From assembly GCF_016745255.1 (NCBI RefSeq), contig NZ_JADOEQ010000008.1, positions 119,834 through 183,833 on the forward strand: 64,000 nucleotides of DNA. The letters are read 5' to 3'. The position numbers and the translations under genes were made by a program. The stretch comes from Enterococcus sp. BWR-S5. Its GTDB lineage: Bacteria > Bacillota > Bacilli > Lactobacillales > Enterococcaceae. Positions 9,609 to 16,823 of this stretch are shown here, piece after piece. Each line of letters starts with the position of its first letter. Positions within the stretch are counted from its first letter, which is position 1. The notes beneath the pieces are model-generated. The model was not told where the DNA came from. It was given only the letters and a program-made list of their open reading frames with translations, and made no database searches.

Positions 9609-10292
9609 ATGCGTTTTACAACTGAAGCAAGAGCTGCAGCAGAAGAGTTGTGGGAAAAAAGTAAAAGACATCGCTTCATCCAAGAGCTGCAGGCTGGAAC
9701 ATTGGCACCGGAGGTTTTTCGTTATTATCTTCTACAGGACAGATACTATTTGGAGCAGTTTGCCAAGATTCATCAAAAGGCAGCTGAGCTGGCAAAGCAA
9801 GAAGAAGAAAAACAGCTTTTTCTAGCAGGAGTGACAGGACTGGAAGAGGCAGAGATAGCTGTAAGGGAAGGTTTTTTCAAAGAGTTGGGAATTACAGATG
9901 AGGAGATAGCCTCAGCACCAATTGCTCCTACTGCATATCACTACACGACACACATGTATAGCGAGCTGCTTTCAGGAAGCACGGCACGAACAGCGGCAGC
10001 ACTGTTACCCTGCTACTGGCTTTATCAGGAAATTGGTGAGCATTTGATAGAAAGCGGTTCCTCACATCCGCTATATCAGCGCTGGATTGAAACCTATGAT
10101 AGTGAAGGATATAGGGAAGGGGTTGACAGACAAAGAGAGCTGACGGACCGCTTGGCAGAGTCCGTGGCAACAGAGGAACGGCAGTCAATGCTGCAGGGCT
10201 TTTTAATTAGCAGCTACCAGGAATGGAAATTTTGGGAGATGGCCTATGTACAGGAAACATGGGAGGACAGCGCATGTATCCATATTATTTAA
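9609..10292 (+). CDS. tenA: Aminopyrimidine aminohydrolase / thiaminase II TenA
   Basis: This is a 227-residue TenA/THI-4-family helical-bundle enzyme that hydrolyses degraded thiamine or its aminopyrimidine to HMP for salvage. Family features include HRFIQELQAGTLAPEVFRYYLLQDRYYL near the N-terminus and the active-site Cys in LLPCYWLYQEIGEHL. I chose ATG 9609 because GAGGAGG lies 8 nt upstream; extending further 5' would run into the riboswitch terminator. It is the first gene of the TPP-controlled operon and overlaps thiM by 19 nt. Confidence 0.93.
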   Translation: MRFTTEARAAAEELWEKSKRHRFIQELQAGTLAPEVFRYYLLQDRYYLEQFAKIHQKAAELAKQEEEKQLFLAGVTGLEEAEIAVREGFFKELGITDEEIASAPIAPTAYHYTTHMYSELLSGSTARTAAALLPCYWLYQEIGEHLIESGSSHPLYQRWIETYDSEGYREGVDRQRELTDRLAESVATEERQSMLQGFLISSYQEWKFWEMAYVQETWEDSACIHII

Positions 10293-11077
10293 TTGATGAA
10301 ATAAGAAAGCAAAATCCGTTAATTCACAATATCACGAATATCGTCGTAGCGAATGATTCTGCAAATGGACTGCTTGCTATCGGCGCTTCGCCATTCATGT
10401 CCAGTGCTCCGGAAGAGATGACAGAGGTTGCTGCTCTTGCTGCTGCAACGGTACTGAATACCGGGACCTTATCCAATGAACAGCTTGACGCGATGCGCTT
10501 AGTAGGAAGACGTGCAAACGAGCTGGGAAAGCCGGTTGTGATTGACCCTGTCGGTGTAGGTGCTACAGGCTTTAGAAAACGGGAAATTGTCCGACTGCTT
10601 CATGATGTTCAGCCGACTTTAATTCGTGGGAATGCCGGAGAAATTGCGGCATTGGCAGAAATCGAGTGGCAAAGTAAGGGAGTAGACGCAGGAGCAGGCT
10701 CAGGGGATATTGTTGCTGCGGCAGAAATGACAGCACAGAAATTTCAAACCTTAGTATCTGTAAGCGGCGAGACCGATATTATTACAGATGGTCAAACGAC
10801 TTATTTTGTTGAAAATGGTACTTCTGCATTTACTTCAATGACTGGTGCCGGCTGTCTGCTCTCCTGTGTTTGCGGCGCATTTTTAGCTGCGGATAAGAAG
10901 CCCTGCCTTGAGGCGGTTGTGGTTGCCAATTGCGGGTATGCGATTGCGGGAGAACTGGCAGCTGCTGAGTTAGAGGGGCTTTTAGTTGGAACGTTTAGAA
11001 ACAACCTGTTAGACGTTTTATCACAACTGGATAGTGCGAAAATCAAACAGTTTGCAAAAATCAGGAGGAACGCTTAA
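10274..11077 (+). CDS. thiM: Hydroxyethylthiazole kinase ThiM
   Basis: This 267-residue ribokinase-like enzyme phosphorylates salvaged 4-methyl-5-(2-hydroxyethyl)thiazole. Motifs include NPLIHNITNIVVANDSANG near residue 15, GASPFMS, the 'VIDPVGVGA' strand and the late TGAGC catalytic segment. I chose ATG 10274, with GGGAGG 7 nt upstream; an earlier in-frame ATG (10223) lies deep in tenA and lacks a ribosome binding site. It overlaps thiD by one nucleotide (TAATG), so translation is coupled. Confidence 0.94.
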   Translation: MYPYYLIDEIRKQNPLIHNITNIVVANDSANGLLAIGASPFMSSAPEEMTEVAALAAATVLNTGTLSNEQLDAMRLVGRRANELGKPVVIDPVGVGATGFRKREIVRLLHDVQPTLIRGNAGEIAALAEIEWQSKGVDAGAGSGDIVAAAEMTAQKFQTLVSVSGETDIITDGQTTYFVENGTSAFTSMTGAGCLLSCVCGAFLAADKKPCLEAVVVANCGYAIAGELAAAELEGLLVGTFRNNLLDVLSQLDSAKIKQFAKIRRNA

Positions 11078-11889
11078 TGAATTCAACGATACAGGCATTG
11101 ACGATTGCCGGATTTGACAGTGGTGGAGGCGCCGGCTTACAAGCTGATTTAAAAACATTTCAAGAACGGATGGTCTTCGGTACTTCGGTTTTGACTGCGT
11201 TACCTGTCCAAAATACGCAAGGAGTAAAGTCCGTATACGATATCCCTTTATCAGCCATTTCCGATCAGCTGAAAGCGATAGAAGAAGATTTTTCAATCAA
11301 TGCAGTGAAAACGGGGATGCTCTTTACAGAAGACATTATTCGCCTGACTTCAGCATTTTTGAAACAAGGAAATTTTGGACCATTGGTAATCGACCCGGTC
11401 ATGGTAGCGAAAAGCGGGCATGCACTATTGAAGGAGTCAGCAGTACAGGCATTGATGGAAGAGCTATTGCCGCTTGCAACTGTTGTAACGCCTAATATAC
11501 CAGAAGCAGAGGTTATGACTGAGAAGTCGATTTCTTCAAAAGAAGATATGATAGAAGCCGGAAAAATGATACAAGCTTTAGGAGCAAAAAATGTTATTGT
11601 CAAAGGTGGGCACCATTTGGAAGGAAACGAATCTTCTGACATGCTGCTTCTTTCCAATGGCGAGATTGACTGGCTTTCATCTGAACGAATACAGACGAAA
11701 AAAACACATGGAACAGGCTGTACTTTTTCGGCCTGTGTGACTGCGGAGCTGGCGAAAGGTTTTTCTGTTCAAGAAGCAGTTCACACAGGGAAAGCCTTTA
11801 TTCAAGCTGCGATTTCAGACAGTATCGATGTGGGGCTGGGCAATGGACCAACAAACCACTGGGCCTATAGAAAGGTGGAGCAGTTATGA
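11077..11889 (+). CDS. thiD: Hydroxymethylpyrimidine / phosphomethylpyrimidine kinase ThiD
   Basis: This is a 270-residue ribokinase-family kinase that converts HMP to HMP-P and then HMP-PP. It shows the N-terminal AGFDSGGGAGLQADLKTF signature, TALPVQNTQGV, the central VIDPVMVAKSGHALL region, and the catalytic THGTGCTFSA loop near residue 210. It is translationally coupled to thiM upstream (TAATG) and thiE downstream (ATGA overlap). With thiM it supplies the two halves joined by ThiE. The window has no thiC or thiG, so the operon looks like salvage rather than de novo synthesis. Confidence 0.95.
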   Translation: MNSTIQALTIAGFDSGGGAGLQADLKTFQERMVFGTSVLTALPVQNTQGVKSVYDIPLSAISDQLKAIEEDFSINAVKTGMLFTEDIIRLTSAFLKQGNFGPLVIDPVMVAKSGHALLKESAVQALMEELLPLATVVTPNIPEAEVMTEKSISSKEDMIEAGKMIQALGAKNVIVKGGHHLEGNESSDMLLLSNGEIDWLSSERIQTKKTHGTGCTFSACVTAELAKGFSVQEAVHTGKAFIQAAISDSIDVGLGNGPTNHWAYRKVEQL

Positions 11890-12524
11890 GAAGTCCGCTG
11901 GATTACTTGCCTGTTTATTTTATTGCCGGTACACAGGATATCGTTAGCGGAACGTTACCGGAGCTGCTTGAACAGGCCTTGAAAGCCGGAGTTACCTGCT
12001 TTCAGTTTCGAGAAAAAGGAGCAGGCAGTATCGGGGAAGCAGAACAGCGCAAGGTACTGGCTGCGGAGTGTTATGAGCTGTGTCAAAAATATGACGTACC
12101 TTTTATTGTCAATGATGATGTAGAGCTGGCATTGGTACTTGATGCAGATGGCATTCACGTTGGGCAAGAGGATCAGGCAATAGAGGAAGTGTTACGACTA
12201 TTTCCCGGAAAAATCGTTGGTATTTCATGTTACAATAAAGAAGAAATTGTTGCGGCGAATCAACTGAAAGGAATCAGTTACTATGGTATTGGTCCAGTTT
12301 TTGGAACAATCTCCAAGTCGGATGCGAAACCGTCAATTGGTATAAAACAATTGGATGTATTGGCAAGACTGGCAAAGAGACCTTCTGTAGCAATCGGTGG
12401 AATCAGCATAGAAACGGTTGCGGCGATTCAGGAAACGGCTGTCGCAGGCTCTGCGGTGATTTCAGCTATCACGCGGTCTGAGGAGGTAAACAGTACGATA
12501 AATAAATTAAAAGTAGGAGGATGA
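11886..12524 (+). CDS. thiE: Thiamine-phosphate synthase ThiE
   Basis: This 212-residue TIM-barrel enzyme couples HMP-PP with thiazole phosphate to give thiamine phosphate. Visible motifs are FQFREKGAGS (diphosphate and Mg site), IVNDDVELALVLDADGIHVGQED, GIGPVFGTISKSDA and VAIGGIS. Length is normal. ATG overlaps the thiD stop by 4 nt. GFA-family gene translation begins 4 nt after its stop, with TAGGAGG inside the end of thiE. Confidence 0.95.
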   Translation: MRSPLDYLPVYFIAGTQDIVSGTLPELLEQALKAGVTCFQFREKGAGSIGEAEQRKVLAAECYELCQKYDVPFIVNDDVELALVLDADGIHVGQEDQAIEEVLRLFPGKIVGISCYNKEEIVAANQLKGISYYGIGPVFGTISKSDAKPSIGIKQLDVLARLAKRPSVAIGGISIETVAAIQETAVAGSAVISAITRSEEVNSTINKLKVGG

Positions 12525-12528
12525 AAAA

Positions 12529-12963
12529 ATGGAACATCATGGAAGCTGCTTATGTAAAAAGGTTCAGTTTACCATCAAGGAAGCCGAGCCGACTGTATCA
12601 GCCTGTCATTGCAGTATGTGCAGACAATGGACTTCTGGTCCGCTTTTATCAATTGATGCCGGAAATTCTCAAAACATTCTATTTTCAGGAACAGAGGAGA
12701 TTGGTCGCTATCAATCATCTGAATGGGCAGAACGTGGATTTTGTAAAAATTGCGGGTCATCCTTGTTTTATTATGGGATAGAAGATGATAGTTATTATAT
12801 CCCAATTGATTTATTGGATACGGTTGATCAGGCACAGCTGACACTGGAGATTATGTATGACAACAAACCGTCCTATTATTCCTTTAGTAATGAGACAGAA
12901 AAAATGACAGCAGCCCAAGTCTATCAGCAGTTTGTTGAAGAAACAACAGCGATTGATGAGTAG
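12529..12963 (+). CDS. GFA/CENP-V family zinc protein
   Basis: This is a 144-residue protein of the glutathione-dependent formaldehyde-activating (GFA) fold. It has the Cys ligands GSCLCKKV, CHCSMCR and FCKNCGSSLFYYG, which bind two zinc ions in the family. The name reflects one founder, and most bacterial members have no proven reaction. TAGGAGG precedes ATG 12529. It directly follows thiE with a 4-nt gap and precedes the operon terminator, so it is probably under TPP riboswitch control. Whether it acts in thiamine salvage is unknown. Confidence 0.88.
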   Translation: MEHHGSCLCKKVQFTIKEAEPTVSACHCSMCRQWTSGPLLSIDAGNSQNILFSGTEEIGRYQSSEWAERGFCKNCGSSLFYYGIEDDSYYIPIDLLDTVDQAQLTLEIMYDNKPSYYSFSNETEKMTAAQVYQQFVEETTAIDE

Positions 12964-13022
12964 TTTTTTTTGCAGATGTTAATAAAATGAGAGAAATAAA
13001 TGTGTCATGAGAATTTAGTGTC

Positions 13023-13062
13023 GGATAAACCTTGATTATAAAAGGTTTATCCGCTTTTTTTT
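13023..13062 (+). terminator. Terminator of the thiamine operon
   Basis: GGATAAACCTT pairs perfectly with AAGGTTTATCC and is followed by GC and eight T residues. The rest of the 310-nt gap (12964-13273) contains a possible TTGTGT/TATGAT promoter near 13146-13173 for the permease gene; nothing else was recognised. Confidence 0.92.
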
Positions 13063-13273
13063 ATTCATGAAATTAGGATGTTCCGAGTAAATAGAGAAAA
13101 TGATGGCGAAACGCTAATAAATAAAAAGATATTTAAGAGTAACAATTGTGTTAGCGGGAAAAACGAGTATGATAATACTATTGAAAAATGCATGTTTAAA
13201 CAGAATAACTGACTCTGGGAGAACGAATGCTATTATTCATTACGCGTTTATTTAAATCAAAGGAAGTGTTTTT

Positions 13274-14707
13274 ATGGAACAAAAACAACTGAGATGGTTT
13301 AGTGTTGGCTTAATCGCCTTCAACATGGTTTGGGGAATTGGTAACGTCGTCAATAACTACGCCCAACAGGGAATATCCGTTGTGACTTCATGGATATTGA
13401 TTTTAGTACTTTACTTCATTCCGTATGCATTGATTGTCGGTCAACTAGGTTCAACGTTTAAAGACAGTAACGGAGGTGTCAGCTCTTGGGTTCAAAATAC
13501 GAGTACCAAACGACTGGCATATTATGCAGCTTGGACCTATTGGGTAGTACATATTCCATACCTTGCGCAAAAGCCTCAAGCAATTTTGATTGCTCTGGGA
13601 TGGGCAATTCAAGGGAATGGTAATTTGGTTAACACCATGTCCATATCTACTGTTTCTTTTCTATCACTGATTATCTTTCTTCTATTTCTGCTGTTGTCTA
13701 CGCGAGGATTAGCGACACTGAAAGTTATCGGCGGAATTGCGGGAACAGCGACGTTTGTGATGTCTATGCTTTTCATTCTCTTTGCAGTGGGAGCGCCGGC
13801 TATCAATTCATCCGTTGAATTTGCAACACCTCATATGGAGCAAATCAGTACGTATATTCCAAAATTTGATTTTAGCTATTTTACAACTGTGTCAATGCTG
13901 GTTTTTGCTGTCGGTGGAGCTGAGAAGATTTCTCCATACGTAAATGCAACAAAGAATCCCGCAAAAGAATTTCCGAAAGGGATGATTTTCCTTGCGGCCA
14001 TGGTAGGAGCATCTGCTGTGTTAGGCTCGTTTGCGATGGGGATGCTTTTTGCAAGTAACAATATTCCGGAAGACTTAATGGCAAATGGTGCCTACAGTGC
14101 ATTCCAAATTCTCGGTGAATATTATGGTGTAGGAAATCTGTTAATGATTATTTATGCATTGACGAATGGAGCTGGGCAGATTGCTGCGTTAGCCTTCTCA
14201 ATCGATGCGCCGTTGAAGATTCTTCTTGCTGATGCTGATCCTGACTTTGTCCCATCCGCTCTTCGTAAGAAAACCAAAAAGGGTACGTTGGTCAACGGGT
14301 ATTGGTTAACTGGTATTTTAGTAAGTATCATCATTGCTTTGCCAATGTTTGGATTGAAAAACATGAATGAATTAGTCAAATGGTTGACGAACTTAAATTC
14401 AGTAGTCATGCCAATGCGTTATCTATGGGTATTCTTTGCCTATATGATGTTGAACAAAGCATATAAAAACTATCAATCTGAGTACAAGTTTATGAAAAAT
14501 CCCAAAGCAGGCTTCATTTTTGGCTTATGGTGCTTCCTGTTCACAGCTTTCGCCTGTGTATTGGGAATGGTACCTAAGGTTGACTTTGCAGCCGACCCTC
14601 AAGGCTGGTTCTTCCAGTTAGCTTCAAATATCCTAACGCCAGTTGTTTTAATCATGCTGGGCATGATCTTGCCTGCAATTGCTCGACGGGAAAAGGATAA
14701 AGTATAA
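13274..14707 (+). CDS. APC superfamily amino acid permease (YjeM / glutamate-GABA antiporter-like)
   Basis: This is a 477-residue transporter with about 12 hydrophobic helices. The N-terminal 'IAFNMVWGIGNVVNNYAQQG' is the first-helix glycine motif of APC permeases, and the helix 6 region (FAVGGAEKISPYVNATKNP) matches the YjeM/GadC branch. The substrate cannot be read from sequence; an amino acid or amino acid/amine exchange is likely. AAGGAAG lies 8 nt before ATG 13274. The gene is monocistronic, bounded by terminators on both sides. Confidence 0.85.
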   Translation: MEQKQLRWFSVGLIAFNMVWGIGNVVNNYAQQGISVVTSWILILVLYFIPYALIVGQLGSTFKDSNGGVSSWVQNTSTKRLAYYAAWTYWVVHIPYLAQKPQAILIALGWAIQGNGNLVNTMSISTVSFLSLIIFLLFLLLSTRGLATLKVIGGIAGTATFVMSMLFILFAVGAPAINSSVEFATPHMEQISTYIPKFDFSYFTTVSMLVFAVGGAEKISPYVNATKNPAKEFPKGMIFLAAMVGASAVLGSFAMGMLFASNNIPEDLMANGAYSAFQILGEYYGVGNLLMIIYALTNGAGQIAALAFSIDAPLKILLADADPDFVPSALRKKTKKGTLVNGYWLTGILVSIIIALPMFGLKNMNELVKWLTNLNSVVMPMRYLWVFFAYMMLNKAYKNYQSEYKFMKNPKAGFIFGLWCFLFTAFACVLGMVPKVDFAADPQGWFFQLASNILTPVVLIMLGMILPAIARREKDKV

Positions 14708-14733
14708 ATTACGGTTCATGATCGTTAAGAAGT

Positions 14734-14790
14734 GAAGACGAGCTATCCGAAAGCGGCCAAGCAAATGTTTCGGATAGTTCGTCTTCTTTA
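14734..14790 (+). terminator. Terminator after the permease gene
   Basis: A 19-bp stem with one G-T pair (GAAGACGAGCTATCCGAAA at 14734-14752 against 14768-14786) with a 15-nt loop is followed by TTTATAA. Confidence 0.9.
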
Positions 14791-14961
14791 TAAAAAAATA
14801 GGATAAAAATTGAAGAATGAATTATTTTTTTTACTGTTTCGACTTGAAATATAGGATGAAAATCGTTATTTCTCTGCTTTTAAAGGAGTCAGCTATTAGT
14901 TTTATCATGAATTGACTAGGTGTTGGGGAATCATGAAAAACGAACAATATTTTGTGTAACT

Positions 14962-14990
14962 TTGCCGATTTGCCTGGAAAATGGTAAAAT
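14962..14990 (+). promoter_or_regulatory. Probable promoter for the large unknown gene
   Basis: TTGCCG at 14962-14967 and TAAAAT at 14985-14990 with a 17-nt spacer would give a leader of about 135 nt. The leader contains an AT-only hairpin (AAAAATTG/CAATTTTT, 15026-15045) and a second TATAAT at 15059-15064. This is the only content I see in the 14791-15131 gap. Confidence 0.5.
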
Positions 14991-15131
14991 AGTCTTTGTT
15001 GACTCACAAATAGTGGTTTTTTTGGAAAAAATTGAGAGCAATTTTTATTTATAAACGGTATAATTATTGAGGAAGTGTATTTTTCTTTTTTGAAAGATGA
15101 TTATAAAATAAGATAAAGACTATTCAAGGAA

Positions 15132-16670
15132 GTGAGAAAAATTAGTAAACGGGGTAAAAAGTCAGACGTTGAGAAAAAATCTGTCTTTCTATGCAAGACA
15201 GTCGATCCTGAATTTTTAGGTAGAGAAATTTATGCTGATAATGTTGAAACACCATACAATTTCTACCTGATTCGTGAGTTAAATTTGGCAAAGGACTACC
15301 AGAATCTTGCTGAAGGTGAGGCTTATTTTGATGCTATTTGTGATAGCTGGGATGCAGCCGAGGAGTTCAATAAGCTAGTTGTTAAAAAAATCTACATGTA
15401 TGTAGAGACAGAACTAATGTATTACACATTAATGATGGGGAGCTTTGAGCCTTTAAGCAGAGAAGCAAAAGTTGAACTGAAGCAGTGGCTGACAGACGTA
15501 GCCGTTGAAAAGGAAACACAACCCCTTGTTCAAAAAGAAAATACTGAAATCGAATCTGCTGAATTAAGCAGCGTGATGAAACAAATGCTGGAAACCTCCA
15601 ATGAAATGTTCCGTCTACGTAAAATGATTGGAGACCTTAGTGAAACAATCGGTCAAGCGAGACTTGAAGCGAAGACTCAGCCGTTAATGTCAAGAAGTGT
15701 ACACACCATTCATCTAAAACGTGCACAGCCATTAGTGATAGAAAATACCGAGGAACCCAACAAGCCTGTGAAAAAGCTTGAGGTCAAGACAGAAGAGGCT
15801 CCTACCATAGAAGGAGAGTACTCGGAAGAAAAAGAAGACGTAATTGAGATTCAACACGTGACAATTGAACCAACAGAACCAGTGGAACAGGAAACAGAAA
15901 CTGGAAAAAAGCCGATGAGCGGACTGAGTTCAAAAACGGTCCAAGAAGATATCCCGTCAGTCGAAGAGGCTACAGTCTCTCCAAACGACCAAAAAGATAA
16001 CTCTGCTGCAAGTGTCAAAGAAACTCCTGCAGAGAAGCTTCGTCGAAAGAATTTGGAAAATCAGCTGGAGAAAGCCCCTATTGAGGAAGAGCAAGCGGCA
16101 GAACCAGAATCCACAATTTCTGAGGAAGAAATTCGGGAGCTTTTGCTGTCAAAACTGGTTCTTGCAAAGAACAAAACAAGAAAACGAACACCAAGCAATT
16201 GGCCGCGTTTTTCTAAACTAATGACAGACAGCCATACAATTTCGGCACCTAAGAGAATTCCTGATTTCTCGAGAAGTGAAATGGAAAATCTTGAAGATGA
16301 TATTTATCTTCGCTTTATGAGCAAACGTATAAATATCGGCAAGAAGAAGAATCGTGATCAGAAGAAGAGCATCTCTCAAACAGAATTGTTAAGTCAAATA
16401 TCAAAAGCTGAATACCTTAGCTATTCATGGGGACAGGTTCTGAAGCTGCGCAAGGAAGATGTATTGATTTGTAATCGTCTGAGCAGCGCCGGTCTCGTGA
16501 GTGGTTTGGATGATTTTCTTTATGATATGAAGCGAACAGCTAGCAGACCCTCTTTTTTCACTAAGAAGGTCAAATGCTCTGTCGATCGATTAAGAAGACT
16601 TGAAGGCTATGTGTTGATGGATCAGTATATGCAAAAGCTAAGTCAGCTATCCAAAGAGGATTATAAATAA
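15132..16670 (+). CDS. Conserved-looking hypothetical protein, 512 residues, unknown function
   Basis: I do not recognise a family. The N-terminal 150 residues look folded (FLCKTVDPEFLGREIYADN, then alpha-helical text). Residues about 150-350 are low-complexity, rich in Glu, Thr and Pro, and probably disordered. Residues about 400-510 are a basic, helical, folded region (LSQISKAEYLSYSWGQVLKL, RLRRLEGYVLMDQYMQKLS). There is no signal peptide or membrane segment. The first canonical start, GTG 15132, sits one base after AAGGA, which is too close for a ribosome binding site. ATT at 15141 is well spaced and would begin xSKRGKKS, a more natural N-terminus. Own promoter and terminator make it monocistronic. 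Confidence 0.8.
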   Translation: MRKISKRGKKSDVEKKSVFLCKTVDPEFLGREIYADNVETPYNFYLIRELNLAKDYQNLAEGEAYFDAICDSWDAAEEFNKLVVKKIYMYVETELMYYTLMMGSFEPLSREAKVELKQWLTDVAVEKETQPLVQKENTEIESAELSSVMKQMLETSNEMFRLRKMIGDLSETIGQARLEAKTQPLMSRSVHTIHLKRAQPLVIENTEEPNKPVKKLEVKTEEAPTIEGEYSEEKEDVIEIQHVTIEPTEPVEQETETGKKPMSGLSSKTVQEDIPSVEEATVSPNDQKDNSAASVKETPAEKLRRKNLENQLEKAPIEEEQAAEPESTISEEEIRELLLSKLVLAKNKTRKRTPSNWPRFSKLMTDSHTISAPKRIPDFSRSEMENLEDDIYLRFMSKRINIGKKKNRDQKKSISQTELLSQISKAEYLSYSWGQVLKLRKEDVLICNRLSSAGLVSGLDDFLYDMKRTASRPSFFTKKVKCSVDRLRRLEGYVLMDQYMQKLSQLSKEDYK

Positions 16671-16680
16671 TAAAAAAGAA

Positions 16681-16715
16681 AGTCGTCAATTCCGTTTGGG
16701 GTTGGCGGCTTTTTA
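16681..16715 (+). terminator. Terminator after the 512-residue protein gene
   Basis: AGTCGTCAATTCC pairs over 13 positions with GGGGTTGGCGGCT (several G-T pairs), GTTT loop, then TTTTT. Confidence 0.85.
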
Positions 16716-16823
16716 TGTATGAAAAAAATGATTAGATAAAAATATCAAGCTTTGTGAGAAATGATAGTGAAAAATTCGTATTTTATAGTATAATTTTCAA
16801 GACGGCAGAAAGGTGGAGAGACC

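Noticed and set aside
14936..14948. PurR-box-like sequence AAAAACGAACAAT
   Set aside because: It matches the box well but lies only about 54 nt from the likely start of an unknown gene with no purine link. Chance is likely in AT-rich DNA.
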